A stretch of DNA of 64,000 nt from Blastochloris sulfoviridis (lineage in GTDB: Bacteria; Pseudomonadota; Alphaproteobacteria; Rhizobiales; Xanthobacteraceae). Position numbers and translations under genes: made by a program. The notes beneath the pieces were generated by a model. It worked only from the letters and a program-made list of their open reading frames with translations, searched no databases and was not told the DNA's origin. The first letter of the stretch is position 1. Each line of letters opens with the position of its first letter. The stretch spans positions 1-64,000 of the forward strand of contig NZ_VWPL01000020.1 of the NCBI RefSeq assembly GCF_008630065.1, written 5' to 3'. Below, in pieces: positions 1 through 9,251 of the stretch.

Positions 1-246
1 TGCGGGCCGACGCACGGCGGCCGAACGCCTTGGCTTGGCGGCAGCACGCCATGGACCGGCGGCCGAACGCCATGGACTGGCGGGCGAACACCATGGATCG
101 GCGTACGCACGCCGCCTGGGCAGTGCGGGCCGACGCACGGCGGCCGAACGCCTTGGCTCGGCGGCAGCACGCCATGGACCGGCGGCCGAACGCCATGGAC
201 TGGCGGGCGAACACCATGGATCGGCGGCCGGACGCCGCCAGGGCAG
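1..246. repeat. Tandem 123-bp coding repeat (two visible copies)
   Basis: Copies at 1-123 and 124-246 are near-identical and in frame with the minus-strand DUF11 protein, each encoding 41 residues of Pro/His/Gly-rich tail. The array continues off the window. The period is a multiple of three, so copy number can change without a frameshift. Confidence 0.85.
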
Positions 247-3200
247 TGGTGCCCATAGCAGGGCGGCTTCGGCGGCAGCACGTTGACCGGCGGCACGTAG
301 ACCGGCGGTACATAGACCGGCGGCACGTAGACCGGGGGCGGCACGTAGACCGGCGGTGGCACATAGACCGGAGGTGCCACATAGACCGGGGGGGAGACCC
401 GCACCGGCGGCCGCGTCGGCGACACCAGCGGCATGACGGGCGCCGGAGCCTGCTGCTGCGGCGGGCACGTCACCTTGAAGTTCCAGGCGGTGCCGGTGGT
501 GCCGGCACAGTTCGGGATAACCTCGACCCGCACCTTCTGCGCCCCGGGCGGCACCTGGAACGGCATGTCGCCGCCGCCCCCGGTACACGTGGTGTCATGG
601 ACCAGCCGGCCGTCGATGAAGACGCGCATCTGGTCCTTGATGTCGAAATTCTCCCAATGGAAGCTCGCGTTGCCCTGGCGTCCGGCGAGGTCGAGTTCGA
701 TCGCCTCCGGCTTGTCGCCGCCGGCGCTGATCACGTCGTCGCACTTGCCGGGCCTGGTGGTCTGCGGCGGCTGGTCCACCGGCGGCTGCACAGGCGGCGG
801 TTGGTCCGGTGGCCGAATGTCGATCGGGATGCAGACCGTGTCGATGCAGTTGACGCTGCCGGCTGGCAGGTCTGGCGGCAATTGCACGGTCATCGTCACC
901 GTGACCGACTCGCCGGGATTGAGCGTCACCGGCGGGTATTCGCACGCCACCTGGGTGCCATTGGGCGCACAGTTCCACGGCGCCGAGGCGGCGACCGCGG
1001 TTGCTCCCGGCGGCAGGGTGTCGGTGAAGCGCGGCGTGCCGGTCCACAGCTGGCCGGTATTGTTGGTCAGCGTCAGGTCGAAGGCGCATTGCCCGCCGGG
1101 CTGGCACGGCGCCTGCTGGGTCTTGGAGGGCGTCAGCGGCGGCTGATTGACCGGCGGCTGGTCCGGCGGCGTGGTGTCGATCGGGATGCAGACGTCGTCG
1201 ATGCAGTTGACGCTGCCGGGTGGCAGGTCCGGCGGCAGCTGGATCGTCGTGGTCAGCGTCACCGACTCGCCGGGATTGAGCGTCACCGGCGGGTATTCGC
1301 AGACGATCTGGTTGCCGGTGGGCACGCACGCCCAGGGCGGCGAGGCGTCGATCGGGATTGCGCCGGGCGGCAGCGTGTCGGTCAGGCGCGGGATGCCGGT
1401 CCACACCTGGCCGGTGTCGTTGGTCAAAGCGAGGTCGAACACGCACTGCCCGCCGGGCTGGCAGATGGCCTGCTGCGCCTTGGACGGCGTCAGTGGCGGC
1501 TGGTCCGGCGGCGCGGTGTCGATCGGAATGCAGACGTCGTCGATGCAGTTGACGCTGCCGGGTGGCAGGTCCGGCGGCAGCTGGATCGTCGTGATCAGCG
1601 TGACCGACTCGCCGGGGTTGAGTGTCGCCGGCGGATATTCGCAGATGATCTGGTTGTCGGTCGGCACGCACGCCCAAGGCGGCGAGGCGTCGATCGGGAT
1701 CGCGCCGGGCGGCAGCGTGTCGGTCAGCCGCGGTATGCCGGTCCACACGCCGGGGCCGGGATTGGTCAGCGTGAGCGTGAAGCTGCACGGGCCGCCCGGC
1801 TGGCAAAGGGCGGCCTGAATTTTGCTAGGTACAAGGCTAGGCTGGCCGGGGAGCGGCGGGGGGCGGCGCGGCGGCAACTGCGCCGGCTTCTTTGGCGGCG
1901 GGGGCGCGTCGCAGGGCTGGTAGATGGCGATGTCGCCGATGCGGGTGGCATCGTTGCGGGCGAGGCCTGCGGTGTCGACCTCGCCATCGACACCGACATT
2001 GATGTCGGTGTCGATGAGGTAGGACTGCAGCAGGCCCGTCGGCGGGTAGGGCGGGCCGTCGGGCGGATAGGGCCTTGCCGCGCCGGGCGGCATCGTCTCC
2101 TCGACCGCGCTGGCCGGCGTGCCCTGGATGCCGTGAACCTGCGAGCCGTCCGGCCCGGGACACGGCGCCTTGGGCGAGCACAGCGTATCGCCGCTTGTCC
2201 AGACTGTCATGTTGGGCCGGGCAGGGTCGAGGGTCCACAGCACCGGCGTGTAGCCATAGCCGAAGGCGATGCCGCCGGCGCAGTTGGCCCGCAAATACGG
2301 CTGGCCTTCGGCGCGGCGATCGTAATGGCCGACGTCATAGCGCCCGCCGAGCTGCCAGCCCTGGGCCGGATCGAGCACGTAGCGCAGCGCCCGCGCCTCG
2401 TGCGGGGTGGCGAACGCCGCCTCCGCGCCGAGCCCGAGATTGCGCAGGCCGCCCCGCTCGGCCAGCAGCATCACCGCCTGCTCGCCACAGTCGGGGAAGG
2501 TGATGTCGCTCACCGGCTGGCTGAAGCCGGCACGGGCGATGTCGGCCGGCTTGGAGAAAAAGTCCGGCAGAAGGAATTCGCGCCGCACGTCGGCGGTGTC
2601 GAACGCGCCATCGGGCCCGAGCCGCACCGACCACACGGCGTTGCGCTTCTCGTCCTCGGGCAGCTGCCCCCAGGCGCTATTGCCGAAGGCCGGGCTGCTC
2701 CACACCGCGTAATAGAGCCGGCTCTCGCTGCGCGCCGCATCGCGCCGCACTCCCAGGCCCCAGATGCGCCGACCGGACGCGGCGAGGTTCCAGCACTCGG
2801 GGGACCGGTCGAAGCCGGCGGCGCCGCAGTCGCTGAAGCGCGCCGTCGAGGCCGGATCGAACGCGATCGGCTGAAGGCTGCGCGTCTGGCCGCTGGCGAC
2901 GTCGAGGAAGCGTGCCCGGCCCTGGGTGCCATGGTCGTAGCTGCCGAGATCGGCGCCATCAGACACGCGGATGCGGTGGATCATGCCGGTTTCGAGGTCG
3001 GAGACCAGGAGCTGGCGGCTGGCCTTGTCGAAGGCGATGTTGCCGAGGCCCGCGGCGGTGTTCAGTCGGCCGTTCAGCGTGACATGGGCAAAGATGGAAG
3101 GCCGGTAGCCGTCGGCGGCGTCGAGCCGGTAGATGGTCCCAGGCCCGCCGCCCGGCCCCCACATGCCGGCCATCCACTGGCCGGTGGCGCCGTCGCGGTG

Positions 3201-3668
3201 CAGGCCGAAGGCGGCCGTCGCCGTGAGGTAGATGTTCGGCGGCGTCGCATCGTCCAGCGCCACGCCGAACACCTGTCCGACTTCGGCCGCGCTGACCGGG
3301 CCCCGCTGCGGCTCGTTGATCCAGTGCGTGCCGGTCGGTGGCTGGCCAGGCGCCCGCAGGTCGAGGATGCTGCCGACCGTGCCGGCAGGGTCCAGGATCA
3401 GGATGGGCTGGTCGTTCGGGCCGCGGACGGTCGTGGTGCCTGAAAACCGGGTGACGAAGGCCTCGCCGGGGGCAAGGCCCTGTCCCTGCGCCACGGCCGG
3501 CAGCGGCGCGGCGCCGAGGAGGGCGGCGGCGACGGCCAGCGCCCGCCAGGGCCGCCGGCGCGACGGCAGCACGGCCGGAAGGGGCGGACGACTGGCAAGC
3601 GAACGCGCCGGCAAGCGGACCGAGATCGGCCACGCGCGCGGCAAAGGCCTCGAACTTGAAAAAAACAT
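1..3668 (-). CDS. Large secreted DUF11-repeat protein, C-terminus cut by window edge
   Basis: The frame is open from ATG 3668 to the window edge, at least 1222 codons. GAGGGGG 6 nt upstream supports the start. A basic segment (about residues 37-42) and a hydrophobic one (43-60, ending AVAQ) form a Sec signal with a long N-region. Residues about 61-600 form a large domain I do not recognise; short repeated blocks hint at a beta-propeller. Three DUF11-like beta-sandwich repeats follow, starting near 613, 727 and 846, each with TLTNxTGxxWTG, TDTLPPGA, CEYPP and TLNPGES motifs. A separate domain lies at about 970-1068. The tail is proline-rich: PPVYVPP units, then 41-residue repeats rich in GVRPPVHG. 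The protein is probably exported and cell-surface or extracellular, with the tail as stalk or wall-spanning segment. Function is unknown. The opposite strand has a longer open frame, but its product is Arg-rich and repeats no domain. Confidence 0.85.
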   Translation of the reverse strand, partial: MFFSSSRPLPRAWPISVRLPARSLASRPPLPAVLPSRRRPWRALAVAAALLGAAPLPAVAQGQGLAPGEAFVTRFSGTTTVRGPNDQPILILDPAGTVGSILDLRAPGQPPTGTHWINEPQRGPVSAAEVGQVFGVALDDATPPNIYLTATAAFGLHRDGATGQWMAGMWGPGGGPGTIYRLDAADGYRPSIFAHVTLNGRLNTAAGLGNIAFDKASRQLLVSDLETGMIHRIRVSDGADLGSYDHGTQGRARFLDVASGQTRSLQPIAFDPASTARFSDCGAAGFDRSPECWNLAASGRRIWGLGVRRDAARSESRLYYAVWSSPAFGNSAWGQLPEDEKRNAVWSVRLGPDGAFDTADVRREFLLPDFFSKPADIARAGFSQPVSDITFPDCGEQAVMLLAERGGLRNLGLGAEAAFATPHEARALRYVLDPAQGWQLGGRYDVGHYDRRAEGQPYLRANCAGGIAFGYGYTPVLWTLDPARPNMTVWTSGDTLCSPKAPCPGPDGSQVHGIQGTPASAVEETMPPGAARPYPPDGPPYPPTGLLQSYLIDTDINVGVDGEVDTAGLARNDATRIGDIAIYQPCDAPPPPKKPAQLPPRRPPPLPGQPSLVPSKIQAALCQPGGPCSFTLTLTNPGPGVWTGIPRLTDTLPPGAIPIDASPPWACVPTDNQIICEYPPATLNPGESVTLITTIQLPPDLPPGSVNCIDDVCIPIDTAPPDQPPLTPSKAQQAICQPGGQCVFDLALTNDTGQVWTGIPRLTDTLPPGAIPIDASPPWACVPTGNQIVCEYPPVTLNPGESVTLTTTIQLPPDLPPGSVNCIDDVCIPIDTTPPDQPPVNQPPLTPSKTQQAPCQPGGQCAFDLTLTNNTGQLWTGTPRFTDTLPPGATAVAASAPWNCAPNGTQVACEYPPVTLNPGESVTVTMTVQLPPDLPAGSVNCIDTVCIPIDIRPPDQPPPVQPPVDQPPQTTRPGKCDDVISAGGDKPEAIELDLAGRQGNASFHWENFDIKDQMRVFIDGRLVHDTTCTGGGGDMPFQVPPGAQKVRVEVIPNCAGTTGTAWNFKVTCPPQQQAPAPVMPLVSPTRPPVRVSPPVYVAPPVYVPPPVYVPPPVYVPPVYVPPVYVPPVNVLPPKPPCYGHHCPGGVRPPIHGVRPPVHGVRPPVHGVLPPSQGVRPPCVGPHCPGGVRTPIHGVRPPVHGVRPPVHGVLPPSQGVRPPCVGP
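274..405 (-). repeat. PPVYVPP-type short coding repeats
   Basis: Minus-strand codons encode a run of six to seven PPVYVP-like units just upstream of the 41-residue repeats. This looks like a polyproline-II stalk. Units are 15-18 bp and slightly divergent. Confidence 0.7.
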
Positions 3669-4222
3669 CGTCGCCCCCTCGCCGAGATGGGGCTGCCCTT
3701 GCGGTATCAGGCGCAGATCAGACCGCTTCGCCCGGGGGGGTCAATGCCTGTGCGCTCGCCCGCAATCCTTGCGCCCCGCTCAGCAAATCACCGGCATCGC
3801 GACCGGATTTGAATAAAATAGCATTGCAGGCAAGTTCATCGCAAAACAATTGTCTAATTCCATCTGGCAAGCCAAGATCTTGGTTAGCAGCTTGTCCTTG
3901 CACCCCTGGGCCTGCAACCCTTGCGGTTGCATGCGCGATTGATGAGACGAGACAGTCGTCCGTGAAGGGTTCGCAGGCGCGTGAAGAGGCGCAGGGATCG
4001 GCGCGTCGGATGCATTCGTTTTTGCGGGACCGGCGGTCCAGGACCGTAGATTCCGTGCCCCTGCATCGTCCCAACCCCGCAAAACACGCACGCGGCGGCG
4101 CCGGTCATGCACGCCTGCAGGTTGTCCCCCGTCCGCCCACCAAGACGCCTGCCGGCGTGCCGGCAGGTCCGGCCGACCCCGGCGCGGGCGCGACGCCCTT
4201 CGAGAGGGCGATGCGGACCGGC
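3669..4222. other. Intergenic region without a supported gene
   Basis: Open frames here have no ribosome-binding site or family resemblance. The part from about 3800 to 3900 is clearly more AT-rich than its surroundings and lies upstream of the DUF11 gene, so it is the likely promoter area for that gene. Nothing else was recognised. Confidence 0.5.
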
Positions 4223-4270
4223 GGCGCCGTCACTTCCAGGCGCCGTCATTTCCAGGCGCCGTCACTTCCA
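4223..4270. repeat. Three tandem 16-bp copies spanning a stop codon
   Basis: Unit ggcgccgtcacttcca occurs at 4223-4238, 4239-4254 (one change) and 4255-4270. The last copy contains the TGA of the minus-strand gene that ends at 4262. The period is 16, so the extra copies fall in other frames. Confidence 0.85.
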
Positions 4271-5449
4271 GCTGCCGTCCTCGGTGTCCCAGCGCTGGCC
4301 GCCGAGCGCGCCGGCGAAGGCGTCGAGCAGCGACTCGGTGTCGACCTGGGGCAGCGCGCTGTTGTCGCCCTCGTCATCGCCGCCGACGAAGGTGAGGTGC
4401 GGGCCGGACCCCTCGTCGACGGTGGTGGTGCTGGCGCCCTGCAGCCACAGGAGGGCCTGGTCGCCTGCGCCCGGCGTCTCCGGCCCGAGGGCGATCTGCA
4501 GCTCGATGACATCGGTCAGCCCCAGGCTGGGCACCACCTCGCTGGCGCGCTTCAGGACCAGTTTCAGCTCACCCGTCGTCGGGTCCCAGGCGGCGGCGCG
4601 GCTCCTGGCGCCGACGATGCCGGAGGCCACCTCGCCCAGCCGCTCGGCGAGCCGTTCGCGGTCGAGCGCGGCGCCCTTGCGCCAGGCGTCCGTGGGGAAG
4701 CGCACCGCCCACTCCACGGCGTCGGCGCTGGTCCAGCCCGCGGCAGCGACGCCGGGCAGGGCACGCACCTTGGCGAGCACGTCGGGCGCGCGCTCGGCCG
4801 CCAGGCGCAGTTGCAGCACCTGTTCGCCGGTGCGCAGCGCCCGGCAGGAGTCGACCAGCGTGGGCAGCGACACCCGCACCTGCTCGCTCCGCAGCGCCTG
4901 CAGCACGCCGGGCAGGCCGGCGCGCGTCACCTTCACCCCGAGGGCGAAGGGCGAGAGGGTTCCGAACACGGCGGGCGCCGGCTCGATCGTCTCCTCCACG
5001 GGAAGCGATTCGGCGAACTGCTCCTCGGTCTGCTCGGTGAGGTCGGCGGCATCGACCTCGATCGCGGCATCGCCGCGTGTGAGGGTGCCCTGGAACGAGA
5101 AGGTCTTGCCGGTGGCTTTGCGGGTCAGGCTCACCGCCACCGGCAGGCGCTGCTCGGAGGTCTGGCCGGTGCCGGTCAGCTTGGCGCCCTCCGGCTTGAG
5201 GGCGACGACGAAGCGATCCTTGCGCGGGCTGTTCGGCCCGAGGGCGTAGCACACGTCCAGCTCGGCCGACACGACGCGGCCGCCCTGGCGCGTTTCCTTC
5301 AGGAAGGCGTCGACCAGTTCGTCGCCGAACAGGCCATCATCGAACGTGAAATAGCGGACCGACTCGGGTGCCGGCTTGGCGGGCTCTTTGGCGTGGCTGG
5401 GCAGGACGAGCGCAGCGAGGACGCCGGCTGCAAGAACGCTGGAGCGCAT
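4262..5449 (-). CDS. Secreted hypothetical protein, 395 aa
   Basis: I chose the start ATG 5449 because the protein then begins with a clean Sec signal peptide (MRSS, then VLAAGVLAALVLPSHA, cleavage near residue 20) and GGA lies 9 nt upstream. An upstream in-frame ATG at 5548 would bury the signal. The mature part is soluble, mixed alpha/beta, with acidic stretches near the C-terminus (GGDDEGD). It has no membrane segment or cysteine-rich motif. No family was recognised. It is transcribed away from the glycine-zipper gene at 5592 and shares the 5450-5591 intergenic region with it. Its 3-prime end sits in a 16-bp tandem duplication. Confidence 0.75.
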   Translation of the reverse strand: MRSSVLAAGVLAALVLPSHAKEPAKPAPESVRYFTFDDGLFGDELVDAFLKETRQGGRVVSAELDVCYALGPNSPRKDRFVVALKPEGAKLTGTGQTSEQRLPVAVSLTRKATGKTFSFQGTLTRGDAAIEVDAADLTEQTEEQFAESLPVEETIEPAPAVFGTLSPFALGVKVTRAGLPGVLQALRSEQVRVSLPTLVDSCRALRTGEQVLQLRLAAERAPDVLAKVRALPGVAAAGWTSADAVEWAVRFPTDAWRKGAALDRERLAERLGEVASGIVGARSRAAAWDPTTGELKLVLKRASEVVPSLGLTDVIELQIALGPETPGAGDQALLWLQGASTTTVDEGSGPHLTFVGGDDEGDNSALPQVDTESLLDAFAGALGGQRWDTEDGSWK

Positions 5450-5591
5450 GGCGGATTCCGTAGGTTGACGCGCCGGGATCGACAGCGAGATCCCGATTTT
5501 CGCAAGCTTGAGGATGCGATACTGTCCCGGCGCGTGGCTAGGCTGCAAGCTTGGTTGAATTCGGCCTCGCCGTCATCAGGGGGAGAAAGCG

Positions 5592-6065
5592 ATGGCAATG
5601 CGGCAGCGTGTGGCGGCGGGGACCGTGGCGATGGTGCTGGCGGTTTCGGCGGGCGGGGCGTCGGCGCAGATGGGGTCGAAGGAGCAGGGCGGCGCCATCG
5701 GCGGCGCCCTCATCGGCGGCGCCGTGGGCTCCTTTATCGGCGGCAACGCGGCAGCCCGGGTTGGCTCGGCGGTGGCGGGCGCCATGATCGGCTCGTTCAT
5801 CGGCAGCCGCATCGGCGCCGCGCTGGACGAGGAGGACCGCCGGCAGTTGGCGCGAATGACCCGCGCCTCGATGGAATCGAACAGCGGCAAGCAGTACACC
5901 AGCCGCAAGACTGGCGCGAAGGTCCGCACCCGCGTCGCCAAGACCGCCCGCAACGCCGAGGGCCAGACCTGTCGCACCGTCGAGCAGGAAGTGGTGACCA
6001 AGGACGGCCGGGTTGTGAAGGACCGCGTCACCGGCTGCCGCGGACCCAACGGATGGTCGGTGTGA
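5592..6065 (+). CDS. Glycine-zipper outer-membrane/surface protein (17 kDa antigen-like)
   Basis: AGGGGGAGAAAGCG precedes ATG 5592, a strong ribosome-binding site. Residues 1-25 are a signal peptide ending GGASA. Residues about 33-75 are a glycine-zipper two-helix segment (GGAIGGALIGGAVGSF and GAMIGSFIGSRIGAAL). The C-terminal half is basic, with two cysteines and a TCRTVEQEV segment typical of Rickettsia 17-kDa surface-antigen relatives. The family consists of small envelope proteins of poorly defined role. The next gene overlaps its 3-prime end by 13 bp, so the two are probably co-transcribed. Confidence 0.8.
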   Translation: MAMRQRVAAGTVAMVLAVSAGGASAQMGSKEQGGAIGGALIGGAVGSFIGGNAAARVGSAVAGAMIGSFIGSRIGAALDEEDRRQLARMTRASMESNSGKQYTSRKTGAKVRTRVAKTARNAEGQTCRTVEQEVVTKDGRVVKDRVTGCRGPNGWSV

Positions 6066-6913
6066 GGCTGCGTGCGGGCGCGCTCGCCCTCGTCGCCACG
6101 GTGTGGGCGGACGCGGCGCTGGCCCAGCAGCCGATCTCCGGCCGCTCCGAGACCCTGGGCATCACCTTCGCCGGCCGCGGCGAGGCGGCGTGGTGCGGCC
6201 CGACCGTCAGCATCGACCTCGCCGCCGACACCGCCGCCGCCTATGACGACATGCAGGCGGTGCAGCAGATGGTGGGGCGCATCCGCGCCGCAGTCGGCCA
6301 CCCCAAGGAGTGCCCGACGGCCGAGCTGGTCTATTTCCATGCCTTCGCCGGCGGGGAGCCCTATTTCTCCATGCTCGCCACCCGGCTGGGGCGCTGGCGG
6401 GTGTTCGACGTCGACCCCGCGACGTTGATGCCGCGCTGTCTCGACGCCGATGCCGACGACGCCCGCTGCGCCGACCGCGTAGCGGCGTTTTCGCTGATGC
6501 ACCAGCTGTTCGCCGAGGAGGCGTTCGCCGGCCTGCAGCTCACCGAGATGCTGAGCGTGGCCACCGCCTCTCCGCTGGCCTGGCGGGGCCGCGCCTCCGA
6601 AGGCCGGCTCGACATCTTCGACGCCGAGCCCGGCACCTCGCCCGCCGCCCTGGCCGACGGCGCCGCCGAGGCCGAGCGGGCGGCCTGCGCGGACCAAGGC
6701 GGCCGCTTCGAGGTCGGCGCCGGCAGCCGCGGCGAGCGCGTCGCCAGCGCCCGCACGCGCTGTCGCAAGGGCGGCAGGACCGCCACCACCGAGCACGTCG
6801 CGTGGCTGCGCGGCGCGGCGCTCTATCTGTTCCGTATCGCGGCCACCGGGTCGGACGTCGAGGCGGCGCGCACCAGCGAGCGGCTGGTGGAGATGCTGCC
6901 GCAGATCGAGTGA
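6053..6913 (+). CDS. Secreted hypothetical protein, 286 aa
   Basis: The open frame extends far upstream, but ATG 6053 (or GTG 6062, overlapping the previous stop) gives a signal peptide, GALALVATVWADAALAQ, with cleavage near residue 24. The mature protein has six or so cysteines spread along it (for example AAWCGP, KECP, ADQGG region), consistent with disulfides in the periplasm. No family was recognised. It overlaps the 17-kDa-antigen-like gene by 13 bp, which suggests translational coupling. Confidence 0.7.
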   Translation: MVGVRLRAGALALVATVWADAALAQQPISGRSETLGITFAGRGEAAWCGPTVSIDLAADTAAAYDDMQAVQQMVGRIRAAVGHPKECPTAELVYFHAFAGGEPYFSMLATRLGRWRVFDVDPATLMPRCLDADADDARCADRVAAFSLMHQLFAEEAFAGLQLTEMLSVATASPLAWRGRASEGRLDIFDAEPGTSPAALADGAAEAERAACADQGGRFEVGAGSRGERVASARTRCRKGGRTATTEHVAWLRGAALYLFRIAATGSDVEAARTSERLVEMLPQIE

Positions 6914-7442
6914 GCCGGCTTCCGGCGGCAGATCCGCCTGCGTTTTCAAGGTCTGATCGCGAGAAATTCCTGCAATAGTGCGATAGCGACCTGAATTTTC
7001 CGGAACCACCCGAAATGCGCGATGGCATTTCTTGTCGGGCCGACGTGACACGGTGGAAGTCGGCGGATGTCCAAGGATTCGTTGTCACCTGCGAAGGAAT
7101 TTGCGCAGGGGAATAATAAGAGTCGGTACGGAATCAGTACGAACGGCGAGCTCAGGGCATTCTTCGCAAAAGTGGGAACCGGTTTTGCGGAAGAGAATGC
7201 GACAACTCGATAACTTGGAGCGTCCGCCTGGTTCAACGAGATCGGCGGACGCTCCAGTCGCCGATGCTAGCCGCAAAATTTTTTAAGTAATTGAGTTATG
7301 GGGAAAAAGGAAGGAGTCGCATTCTTGTCACGCTGATGCGGTTTCCGCATGCTGCCGCAAGGACGACCGTGACCGGGCCGGCGCCCGGCCACGACGTGGC
7401 GAGAACGGGGAGCGCCGCCCGCGCCCGGCCGCCGAAGGCCGG
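6914..7442. other. Intergenic region holding one family A repeat
   Basis: No gene is supported. The stretch lies between convergent genes and contains the family A palindromic element at 7157-7255. The rest has no recognisable feature. Confidence 0.5.
7157..7255. repeat. Family A dispersed palindromic repeat, copy 1
   Basis: About 99 bp with two stem-loops. The first pairs GCATTCT with AGAATGC and GCAAAA with TTTTGC around gTGGGAACCGG. The second pairs GGAGCGTCCG with CGGACGCTCC. Related copies are at 9530, 28181 and 42358. Confidence 0.9.
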
Positions 7443-8003
7443 TCACAAATCCTGCTTCCTGCGCATCTTGTGGATGACGAAGGGCGCGACCAGGCCGACC
7501 ACGGCGACGGCGCCGAGCAGCATCAGCAGCGCCGACTCCTCCAGCCAGGCGATGCCCGGGACGGTGAGCGCGAGCACGATCCCCACCAGCGCGACATGCC
7601 ACGACGCGATATGGATGCCGGCGGTGAAAGTGCCGAGCGCCAGAATGGTCAGGGTCGACAGCGCTGTGGCATCCGCGCTCATCATGTCGGAGACGTCGGC
7701 GATCGACAGCAGCTCGATGGCCCCCAGGACGGCGGCCCAGTGCAGAACTTGGGTCCAGATCAGCCGCAGCCGGCCCTTCCGGTCTCCCGCCGCCCGCCAT
7801 TGCGACAGGATGCACATCAGACCAATGATCGGCCCCAGCGCGATCCAGTAGCCGCGCAGCGGCGTGCCGGAGAAGCTGGTGTAGGCCGCGCCGAAGATCG
7901 ACAGCGCCAGCACCGCCAGATACGGCAGCTCGCGGAAGATCAGCCGCCGCCCGAAGGAAGGCGCGGCGTCGGCGACAGCATCGTCTGCATTCCAGTTCGT
8001 CAT
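7443..8003 (-). CDS. Hypothetical six-span membrane protein
   Basis: ATG 8003 with AAGGGA about 9 nt upstream gives 186 aa. Six hydrophobic segments are visible (for example LPYLAVLALSIFGAAY, YWIALGPIIGLMCILS, TLTILALGTFTAGIHIA, LLMLLGAVAVVGLVAPF). The C-terminus is short and basic (KMRRKQDL), so probably cytoplasmic. It lies just downstream of, and on the same strand as, the AI-2E-family gene, 154 bp apart. No family was recognised; it looks like the small uncharacterised membrane proteins common in Hyphomicrobiales. Confidence 0.75.
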   Translation of the reverse strand: MTNWNADDAVADAAPSFGRRLIFRELPYLAVLALSIFGAAYTSFSGTPLRGYWIALGPIIGLMCILSQWRAAGDRKGRLRLIWTQVLHWAAVLGAIELLSIADVSDMMSADATALSTLTILALGTFTAGIHIASWHVALVGIVLALTVPGIAWLEESALLMLLGAVAVVGLVAPFVIHKMRRKQDL

Positions 8004-8156
8004 AATCCGGTCCCTTCGTTCGGCCGAGACATGGTTCTTCACGTCGCCCGCAGCAGGCGGGGTTGCCCGAATTCGCGTTCGATCATGCCGCCGAACCGGC
8101 GGAATTGCTTGTGTTGAATCGCGTTCCGGAAGCCTTTGCACATTGCCTGGAGCACC

Positions 8157-9251
8157 CTAGGCCGTCGTAATGATGTCCGGCGCGGGGGCGCGCTGCGGCT
8201 CCGACTCCTCGGGCTTGGGGCGGTCGAGATACATCTTCGTCAGGAACCGGAAGATGACGCCGATCGCCGCCGCCAGCGGCACCGCGACCACGAGGCCGAA
8301 CAGCCCGAACAGCTTGCCGAACGCGAACAGCGAGAACATCACCCACACCGGCCCCAATTCCACCCGGCGCCCGAGCAGATAGGGCGACAGCACGTAGTCG
8401 GCGATGGTCTGGCCGACCAGGAAGACGGCGGGAACCTGGAGAACCAGCAGCCAGCTCGGCCAAGACTGGGCCAGGGCGATGAGGGTGGCGACGACGAGCC
8501 CGGTGAGAAATCCCAGATAGGGAACGAAGCTGAGGAGGCCGGTGGCGATGCCGATGATCAGGGCGTGGTTCAGGCCGATCAGGCTCAGCGCGACCGCATA
8601 GAAGACCGCGAGCACGAGGCACAGCGTCGCCTGTCCGACCATGAAGCCGCTGATCTTGTCGTTGATCTCGCCGGCCAGCGCATGCACGGTGTCCTTGTGG
8701 GCGTCCGGCACGCAACGGTCGAGGAAGGTGGTGATCCGATCCCAGTCCTTGATGAAGTAGGCCGCGACGATCGGCACGACGATCAGCACCGACAGCACCG
8801 AGATCAGCTCCTCGCCGCCCGACCAGGCGGAGCTGAGGAAGCTCTCGGCCGAGCTCACCGCCGCCGAGGACAATTCCGAGAACGCCTTCTCGGCCTGCCC
8901 CATGCCGTCGCCGAACACCCGCGCCAGCCACGGCCGGTCCGGACTGCCGGCCGTGAACTCCTGCAGCTGGCGGAAGTAGGCCGGCGCCCGCTCGACCAGA
9001 TAGCTGAGCTCCTTGATGACGATCGGGCCGGCAACGACGACGAGCCCGATCAGCACGACGCCGATGACCGCGAAGATGCCGAGCGCGGCGCCGAGCCGGC
9101 TCACGCCGAGCCGTTCCAGGCGGATCACCAGCGGGTTCAGCACATAGGCGACCGCGGCCCCGGCCACGAAGGGCAGCAGGGCCTCGCGCAGCACCGTCGC
9201 GGACACCACCACAACGGCAAGGAGCGCCAGCCATGCGTGCTTCTGGACCAT
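8157..9251 (-). CDS. AI-2E family transporter (PerM/TqsA-like permease)
   Basis: The 364-residue polytopic inner-membrane protein has the family layout: two N-terminal hydrophobic hairpins, a long amphipathic periplasmic insert (about 95-150), then a C-terminal membrane block with the characteristic GLLSFVPYLGFLTG and a PLLG-like stretch (SPYLLGRRVELGPVWV). Family members export autoinducer-2 or act as ion/solute antiporters, and the substrate cannot be told from sequence. The start ATG 9251 directly precedes the first hydrophobic segment. The gene is the upstream member of a probable two-gene minus-strand unit. Confidence 0.85.
   Translation of the reverse strand: MVQKHAWLALLAVVVVSATVLREALLPFVAGAAVAYVLNPLVIRLERLGVSRLGAALGIFAVIGVVLIGLVVVAGPIVIKELSYLVERAPAYFRQLQEFTAGSPDRPWLARVFGDGMGQAEKAFSELSSAAVSSAESFLSSAWSGGEELISVLSVLIVVPIVAAYFIKDWDRITTFLDRCVPDAHKDTVHALAGEINDKISGFMVGQATLCLVLAVFYAVALSLIGLNHALIIGIATGLLSFVPYLGFLTGLVVATLIALAQSWPSWLLVLQVPAVFLVGQTIADYVLSPYLLGRRVELGPVWVMFSLFAFGKLFGLFGLVVAVPLAAAIGVIFRFLTKMYLDRPKPEESEPQRAPAPDIITTA

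Noticed and set aside
30-3443. Very long plus-strand open frame (over 1100 codons)
   Set aside because: Its translation is Arg/Asp/His-rich low-complexity sequence without domains. The minus strand encodes a signal peptide and three clear DUF11 repeats in the same DNA.
3656-6052. Upstream extension of the secreted protein ending at 6913
   Set aside because: The frame is open only by chance. It would run antisense to the 395-aa gene and through the glycine-zipper gene. The signal peptide appears only at 6053.
6946-7236. 96-codon minus-strand open frame
   Set aside because: Much of it is antisense of the family A repeat. No ribosome-binding site or homology pattern.
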